Assembly: GCA_034440575.1 (NCBI GenBank)
Contig: JAOTOL010001661.1
Location: 2,016,001-2,080,000, forward strand
Length of the DNA: 64,000 bases
Reading direction: 5' to 3'
DNA from: Imbricaverruca yamaguchii
Taxonomy: Eukaryota; Arthropoda; Thecostraca; Neoverrucidae
The translations under genes were made by a program, and so were the position numbers. Of the stretch, positions 47,701 to 64,000 are shown one piece after another (the stretch's first letter is position 1; each line of letters starts with the position of its first letter). The notes beneath the pieces are model-generated. The model saw only the letters and a program-made list of their open reading frames with translations. It searched no databases and had not been told where the DNA came from.

Positions 47701-49734
47701 TGTGGTTACACACCATAAGTATTATGTGTAACCCTGTGGGTTATGCACCATGTGCAATACCAGTGAAGTTGTGCATCAGGCACAGGCACCAGTGAAGTCA
47801 CTGATGGCCTGATGTTAGATAAGATATAATTAAATATGAATATGTGAAGTACATATTGGGTGCTAAATGATCAAATATGGTCAATGTGCCCCAAACCCAA
47901 ATAACAATAACAAGCACATATTAAAGGTATATGAGAACAATGTTACATAGCTAATCACAAGTGGATGTCTTAGAAAATCATAGGTAGAGGGTTAAAATTC
48001 CAGTGAAGGCTGAGTGAACCCACAGCCCCACTCAATTAATTTTATTTAATGAGAGGCACATCCCCAAATGCAAAGTGGTTGTGGAGAGGGTAAATTCATC
48101 TTAAAAGGTGTTGTAAAAAATCTTCAGAATGAGGTGTTTATGGAGGTGACTAAGATGCTGGACCACTTATGCTCTGTGCAAATGGAAATTTTGTGATTTT
48201 TGGGACATTTTTTAATTGTTTCAACTTAAAAAGTAAACTCACCCAACCAAACCTAGCCTAACACATTTATTTGCTTTATGGGGGCAAATGTGTGCAGAAA
48301 CATGTCTTTTTACCACCCTAAAGCACAAAAATTCCTTTGATTCCAAGGAATTCACAAAAAGAAATCTTCAGGAATTCACAAAAATGTTTTCTTCAAAAAC
48401 TGCTTATGTTAGGTTAGGTTGGGTTAGGCTGGATTAGGTTCATTTTTAATGTTGATGATTTTCAGAATACAAATTGCTTGACATTTTTCTAGTTTAATTT
48501 TTGGGAATATTTTATTATCCAAAGGTAGGTTATGTTACATTCTATTTTTTTATAAACATTATTTTCATGCTATGTTACCTAACTCAGCCCCTTCTGGCCA
48601 TTGTTTTGCTCACAACCTGAAAAGTAATCATTTACACAGAAAATAGGTGGTGACTTCATCTTAGTCATCTTCATAAGAATGGCATTTTGAAGACAACTTG
48701 AACAAATACTGTGGGGAACTTGTGTGGGCCATCCCTGCCCTCCCACACTCAATGTTTTTTTTTAAAGCCAAAGTATCAAGGTGGAAAAGTACCCCTCAAA
48801 ATATTCTGGTCATAATGAGCATACTTACTAACTGCAGCTGCAGTACACATGGTCTGAACTACCATATGTAATGATACTACGTACAGTTTCTACCTACCAC
48901 TCAGCAGCCATATGGGGCCAATGTGGATTCCCATTGGGAATCCCATATGGGGCCAATTTTGGACCCTCTTAGGAATGCTGGCTGGGGTGGAGTGGAGGCC
49001 AATCATGGCCTTGTTTGACCTTGAAGGCATTGACCTAGGGTCATGCCACATACACATGGGCACTGTATGACCAACACAGTTGATGTGCCATAGGCCCAAT
49101 TAACCAACCAACCAACCATGTCATGAACACTGCAGTGAGTTTACTACAGCTGTAATTCATCTAAATTGTGTGCTTCTAGTTTAGGCTTTTGTTTTAAGTT
49201 TTTTTCTCACCAAAATGTGATTTGGGATGTACAAACTGATCAGGCTAGGTTAGGTTAGGTTTGTCAGGTTTTTAATTTAAGAAGAAAAAAACATCCAAAT
49301 TTGCAGTCACTTTTTTCCTTGCATGCAAGGTTGGGATAAATTATGGTTATGCTATTTTTTATGTTGAACATTCCTTGTACTATATTACCCAAACCATATT
49401 TAAGTTCTGGTAGTATGGGCATGGTTAATAATGCTCAACCATTCTGGGTGTTTTTTTCTTCCTTCCTTCCACATTTTTTCAGGAGGTGGTGTTTTTATTA
49501 TTAAGAAATAAATTTACCTTGTCATGCCTGTGTTGCTCCTGCATGTTTATATAGGCACTGGTAGCTGATATAGCTGTAACTACTCATTCTCAACTAATCA
49601 TAGCTTTGCAGCATTACTTTACTTTAAATCAGAAGTCATGCACAGTGCATGGAATGCTGCTTGAAAATATCCTGTATGGTAATTGGGCAGAGTTGGAAAA
49701 ATAGGATGTTCCCAGATTTATGACATCCAGAACA
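44716..49734. other. Gene-poor, AT-rich, repeat-derived stretch
   Basis: No gene can be supported. GC-richer open stretches at about 44940-45115 and 45480-46310 resemble no family I know. CCTAA/TTAGG tracts within AT-rich repeats occur at 48240-48620 and 49240-49400, and shared-tail fragments at 47857-47912 and 49055-49118. Confidence 0.45.
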
Positions 49735-50170
49735 TTGTTTAATACAATGAAGAATGGCTCTTAAGTGCTCCTGGGTTTTAGACATTGGGTGAGATGAAAT
49801 GTATGACCCTCAATATACCAGGAGGTGCCGAGTTTATATCAAAAGTAACATTAGGGATTATGCTATATTACTCAACATTTCAGCCAGGGGCCATCATCAG
49901 GAGTGATTATCATTGTTGTGTTGTGAGGTAGCCAGTGTTCACTCCTGCCAGTGTTCACTCTGGCCAGTGTTCACTCCTTGTTGTGTTGCAAGGTAGCCAG
50001 TGTTCCCCAGCCAGTGTTCACTCCTGATGATGGCCCCTGGCTGAAACGTTGAGTAATATAGCATAATCCCTAACATTACTTTTGATGTAAACTCAGCATC
50101 TCCTGGTGTATTGAGGGTCGTACATTTCGTCTCACGCAACATCCAGAACATATCGTCTTTAGAAACTTAT
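49735..50170. mobile_element. Penelope-type inverted repeat with two hammerhead-like cores
   Basis: The arms at about 49735-49905 (minus) and 50019-50165 (plus) are near-identical inverted copies of the segment at 7480-7680. The spacer holds CCAGTGTTCACTCCTG repeats. The plus copy has CTGATGA (50024-50030), TGGCCCCTGGCT and GAAAC (50043-50047); the minus copy has the same core but GAAAT. Confidence 0.65.
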
Positions 50171-51149
50171 TCCCTCATTTCTCAATTTGGTGGTAGAATT
50201 ATGCTATTCAACAGGGAGCTGCTCTTTAAAAATGTGCACAAAGTTCACTAGCAAGTAATAATCAGAAGTAGTAATAATAAATGTTATCTGTAATCCTTAA
50301 TGATAAATAAGTAATAACATACAGCATTACCTATAGTTTTTGCCGATCTGATTGGGTTACCTTGGCTCTCTGATTGGGTTACCTTGGCTCTCTAGCCTTC
50401 TTATGTACCATGGAAGACAAATTAAATTGAGGAAACATTATTTGATAAGATTTTCCTGTTATGAAGATTAGCATAGTTCAGTTGAACTATTCCAGGAAAA
50501 GCAATTGTTCACATGAAAGTGGCACAATATGAAAAAAGAATAACAACCATGGGATAGTGAGGCTTCAAACAGAAGTATTATTACTGTTAACTTGTAAGTA
50601 AAATAAATTGAAGTATAATGTACCTATATTTGCTGATGACACAATTTAGTGATTGCTGCCATTCAAGGCTTGAGACAGCCGTCTAGGGTAAGTATGAAGC
50701 GAAGTTGACTGGCTGGGAAGTTTCAATGCCCACTTTCCACATTTGGTGATTGGCACCATGCACAAGTCTTGTCCATCAACTATGCAGTATGCAAAATAGG
50801 GCAAGTGAAGTGTTGTCATGCTGTATTAAATTAGATGCATGTGCTGTGTATTATATGAGCATCAACTTTATTTAGGTAATGAACAGGTTGAATGAACAGT
50901 GGGTATTGAAACTTTAAAGAATAGTGAAAGGAACAATAACACAAATATGTATTTCTTAAAAGGCATGTTATCCAGATGAATCTTTGATTTTTTAATGATA
51001 GACAGATTTTGTTGGATTATAAAGATGGATGTTTTGAAAGGTCTGTAGTTAAACTTGTCTTATCAAGCTTTCAATGAACCAATGTTGGGAATATAACATA
51101 AATGATCAAGATGCAAGCTTGACATAATTGAAGTGCTTTGACATTATTG
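50171..51149. other. AT-rich stretch upstream of the Penelope-like coding remnant
   Basis: No feature recognised. It may be part of the Penelope-like element leader. Confidence 0.4.
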
Positions 51150-52740
51150 AAATTCTTGCACTCCATAATTCATTTGGCTCACTTTTGGTTCCAACAATTG
51201 AATTCACTGATCCACAAGTCCCAGGTACCTTTGCGTCCATCACGAGCATGAGCGACTCCCCTGTCTACAAGATTGCTGCCTACCTCACAAAAACCATCTA
51301 CCCAGTCCTTCGAAGGTTTGAATATATAATAAAAACTCCACTGACTGTACACCAGATTCAAAAGCTAAACTTGTCATCAACTGACCACCTGGCTAGTTTT
51401 GATGTTACCTCACTCTACCCACATACAGATCAGGGAAGCAGTCAATGTGATTTGCTCGAAGCTGGATATGGACAATGCCTTACTTGACTGATGTGGCCTG
51501 GACATACCCAGCATTTGGCCAGTTATGGTTGCATATCTGGCCTGTATGTGCTTCAAATGCCGAGGTAAATACTTAGAACAAATTGAGCAAGTCAGTGGGA
51601 CTAAGCCTGTCCGTCGTGTTGGTCAATGTCTTTGTGGAGGACTTGGAGGAATGACTTCCAAGAACTGCCCCACTCAAGCAGACATGATAGAGACGATGTG
51701 TCCATGACACATTTATTGTATGGTCACATGTAAGGGAGGCACTCAACCAGCTCTTGAAGCACCTCAATAGTGGCTGTGAAGAAATCAAGTTCACAGTGGA
51801 AGTGGAAAATAAGTGGAACTCTGTTGTTTCCTGATGTATTCATCACCATACAAGGACAGAAACTGGAAACTCCTGTTTGTAGGAAGCCCACATACTTGAA
51901 CGTCCACATTAAGAATGATTCACATCATGTTAGCTTCATGGAGTGCAGTGCTGCAGTGATGAAATGATAGATAGTGGAGTGATAAAATGTCTCACTGAAT
52001 GGGCTGACATCTGTACTGACAAAAACATGTGGAGAGCTGAAATGTCCTAACTCAAGCATGTCTTTGGAAAATGGTTACCCACAATCCATTGTAGAAAATG
52101 TGACAGACAGGTCACGAGCAAACAGAAACAAAGCACAGGCAGAAAAATAGACTTAAGTCAGATTACTCCATGTGAAAAGCACCTGGGGACTGCATGACTG
52201 AAGTATTTGATGTGCCCCTAAGCCAAAATAACTAGGCAGCTATGTGAAAAGCACCAGTGAGATAGTCTTACGAATTCTCTCAGCACACCATATCCGAGTT
52301 GGCCACCGGTCGATATTAACCTGCAAAGACCAACCGGTTCACCTCAAGGACTCCATCCTGGAGGAAAATACGAAATGCGTTGTATGCATAGCATCATGCC
52401 AGTGCGGTGCCAATTACGTGGGCGAGGGCGTCCGGCCCAAATGCGTCCGCCTAAAAGAACGCGTGGCTGCCCTTAAGCATGGCCATATTGACATCTCTCC
52501 ACTGACGGAAAACTGGGCCCAGTGCGGCCAAGCGTTCGACCCGGCAAAGGCTGACACTCTGGGAGTGGAATCCTCCTGGAGTAGACATGAACCCAGGGGT
52601 GGGAAAGTTCTCCCTGAGCCCGGTATGGGACTATGTGCTGCACTCCTGCCACGTCTGTTAATTTACCAGTTGCAAATGGGCTTGTACTCTCCGAAGTCAA
52701 ATGATTGTGTCATTTCAAATGTCAGACTCGAAGTGAAGTG
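51150..52740 (+). mobile_element. Penelope-like element, degraded RT plus GIY-YIG remnant
   Basis: RT traces: SDSPVYKIAAYLTKTIYPVL and LASFDVTSLYPHTD at 51260-51425, then VHDTFIVWSH at about 51700, where the catalytic Y-V-D-D is replaced by C-V-H-D. KFTVEVE and PVCRKPTYLNVHIKNDSHH follow (about 51790-51920). A GIY-YIG-like domain follows at about 52340-52560: CVVCIASCQCGANYVGEG and RLKERVAALKHG. Stops and shifts lie between blocks, and a shared-tail fragment (52182-52236) is inserted before the GIY-YIG part. RT followed by GIY-YIG defines Penelope-like elements. Confidence 0.82.
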
Positions 52741-53544
52741 AGCGACCAGAATTGAAATGTCCAACGCCCGAATTAAATGTTTGCCATGACCCCTATTTAT
52801 GGCTTTGTATGTTGGAATATGTCCCGCCCTTGTTGTATCAGTGTAGTTGATTGTTGGAAGCAAATGTGAATGAATTTGAATGAATTAACAGATGCAATAA
52901 TTTTAATTATGTCAATGTCCTTTTATTATGTCAAGCTTGTATTCCTAATTTTGGTTCGTTGAAGGCTTGACAAGACAAGCCGAAGTACATGACTATATAC
53001 AGAACATTATCTTTATAATCCAGTGAAGTCCGCGAATCGTGCAAAAGTACCAATAAAGCAAATCTTAGCGTAAAATGTTTGAAGAAGAGCATGCGATTTA
53101 GGAGTAGGCTCACGATATCCCTATCAATGCAGAATGAGTAAACTGGCATTTTCCTGATAATGAAAAATACAGGTTGCTGGGCACTCCAACTGCAAATTGT
53201 TGTAACAATAAATGAACAAAATGAGCTGCTCAGACCAGGTGGAAAGCCTATTTCTGAATTTTTATTTCATGCAACCAGAAGCATTGAAACCAACCGTACA
53301 AACTTCTTTCTGTTTCTACTGTGGTGAGTGAAATTGAGTGAAAAGTGAAATGGGGTTTAGATTGCCTAGCAAATTCCATCTGGTGCACGTATGTGTGTTT
53401 AATATTCGCGGACGCATGTTCGCATTCTTGGGTGTGTGTGCCTGTGCATATGCAACCTGTTATTAATTCATATGTGCATGTATATTTTTTTTGTGTGACC
53501 CGATGTATCCTGTGAATTACATACCTCATATGGTCATAAGCAGG
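52741..53544. other. Stretch between the Penelope-like element and the long repeat
   Basis: AT-rich; no gene recognised. The NAA15 start exon was searched for here and not found. Confidence 0.5.
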
Positions 53545-54016
53545 CACGAAAAAATGCCGTATATCGGCCGGTACAATATGGAGTTGTGTACGAAAAATCG
53601 GAGGGATGGGCGGATATCGTCCTCCACCCTTCCAAGGCGTATGTTAACCCGTCATGAACTTGACCTGACTTGACCTCGGTGACCTGACATGACTTTGAAT
53701 CAATGCAGCATAACAATATACATAAAAAGCCGCTAGAGTTGCCAAGAACACTTCCTTTTTGCCAATATACGGGGAGTGCATCAGCGCCGATATTTATTAT
53801 CTGGCGCTGGGAATTTTTTTTTAAACTTTACCGACCCCTAACTCGAAAAAAATTCGGTACATTTTCGTTTTTCTTTCTTTAAATAACGTGCCGTTCATTT
53901 CTAAGCAGGTACACAAAGAATGGCGTATTTCGGCCTGTAAAATCGGGAGTTATCTGCAAAAAACCGGAGGGGTGGGCGGATTTCGCCCCTCCTCTCCAGG
54001 GCGCGTGTTAATGCAG
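53545..54016 (+). repeat. Second locus of the long unclassified repeat
   Basis: Nearly identical over long runs to 16555-17035, for example GTATATCGGCCGGTACAATA and CTTGACCTGACTTGACCTCG. Its C-rich end stops about 15 bp before the NAA15 splice acceptor at 54031. Confidence 0.88.
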
Positions 54017-54031
54017 TGGCCTTGTTTCCAG

Positions 54032-63864
<9,833 letters not shown>

Positions 63865-64000
63865 GTGAGTTGGCGGATGGCATATGTGTTGTGCCTTCGG
63901 ACTGGTGGTGTCTGACTAGAGGTTGGGCGGACCTGTCCTGCTGTGGACGGGTGTCAGTCTGTGGGCGAGTGTCAGTCTGCCTACTGGATGTTGGACGGAC

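Overview
This is a eukaryotic, almost certainly arthropod, nuclear genome window. It has intron-split genes with consensus GT-AG sites, a transposon mix of CR1-like, I-like, Penelope-like, Ty3/gypsy, hAT-like and tRNA-SINE elements, and many short CCTAA/TTAGG tracts like the arthropod telomere motif. GC-rich, A/R/P-rich coding exons in AT-rich introns full of minisatellites suggest a non-insect arthropod such as a crustacean. That placement is an inference and I cannot name the species.

Five protein-coding genes can be supported by reassembling exons across introns. (1) MSH6, minus strand, 1-5818, partial: the mismatch-repair subunit, from its PCNA-binding N-terminus into the MutS mismatch-recognition domain. 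(2) MCTS1, plus strand, 11186-23462, complete in five coding exons: a translation re-initiation and ribosome-recycling factor. Its 10 kb first intron holds a degraded CR1-like element, a second CR1 fragment, a SINE, a long unclassified repeat and a degraded I-like element. (3) A two-exon type I membrane protein of 289 residues, plus strand, 26015-30061, with no family I recognise. (4) RPS16, minus strand, 30389-36899, complete in four exons and tail-to-tail with gene 3. (5) NAA15, plus strand, 54032-63864, partial at both ends: the ribosome-anchoring subunit of the NatA N-terminal acetyltransferase. MSH6 and MCTS1 are divergent; three of the five genes serve translation or nascent chains, but I see no operon-like or pathway logic in the order.

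Region by region: 1-6 kb MSH6 exons with a CRE-like 15-bp array; 6.9-8.6 kb a 1.66 kb hAT-like element carrying a Penelope-type ribozyme-like segment; 11-23.8 kb MCTS1; 25.4-30.3 kb the membrane-protein gene; 30.4-36.9 kb RPS16; 37.5-40.8 kb a broken gypsy pol interrupted by a terminal-inverted-repeat element and a (TG)n tract; 41.2-42.9 kb a long-period tandem repeat; 43-51 kb mostly AT-rich repeat-derived DNA with no gene I can support; 51.1-52.7 kb a Penelope-like element; 53.5-64 kb NAA15.

The most distinctive property is that many introns carry their own minisatellite, often against a splice site. In MCTS1 the repeat unit contains a copy of the exon end and 5' splice site; in NAA15 one array supplies a branch-point-like motif in every unit, and one acceptor plus exon start is partly duplicated. 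Other notable signals are a tail shared by tRNA-SINEs and an I-like LINE, hammerhead-ribozyme-like cores, and nuclear-receptor half-site clusters inside repeats.
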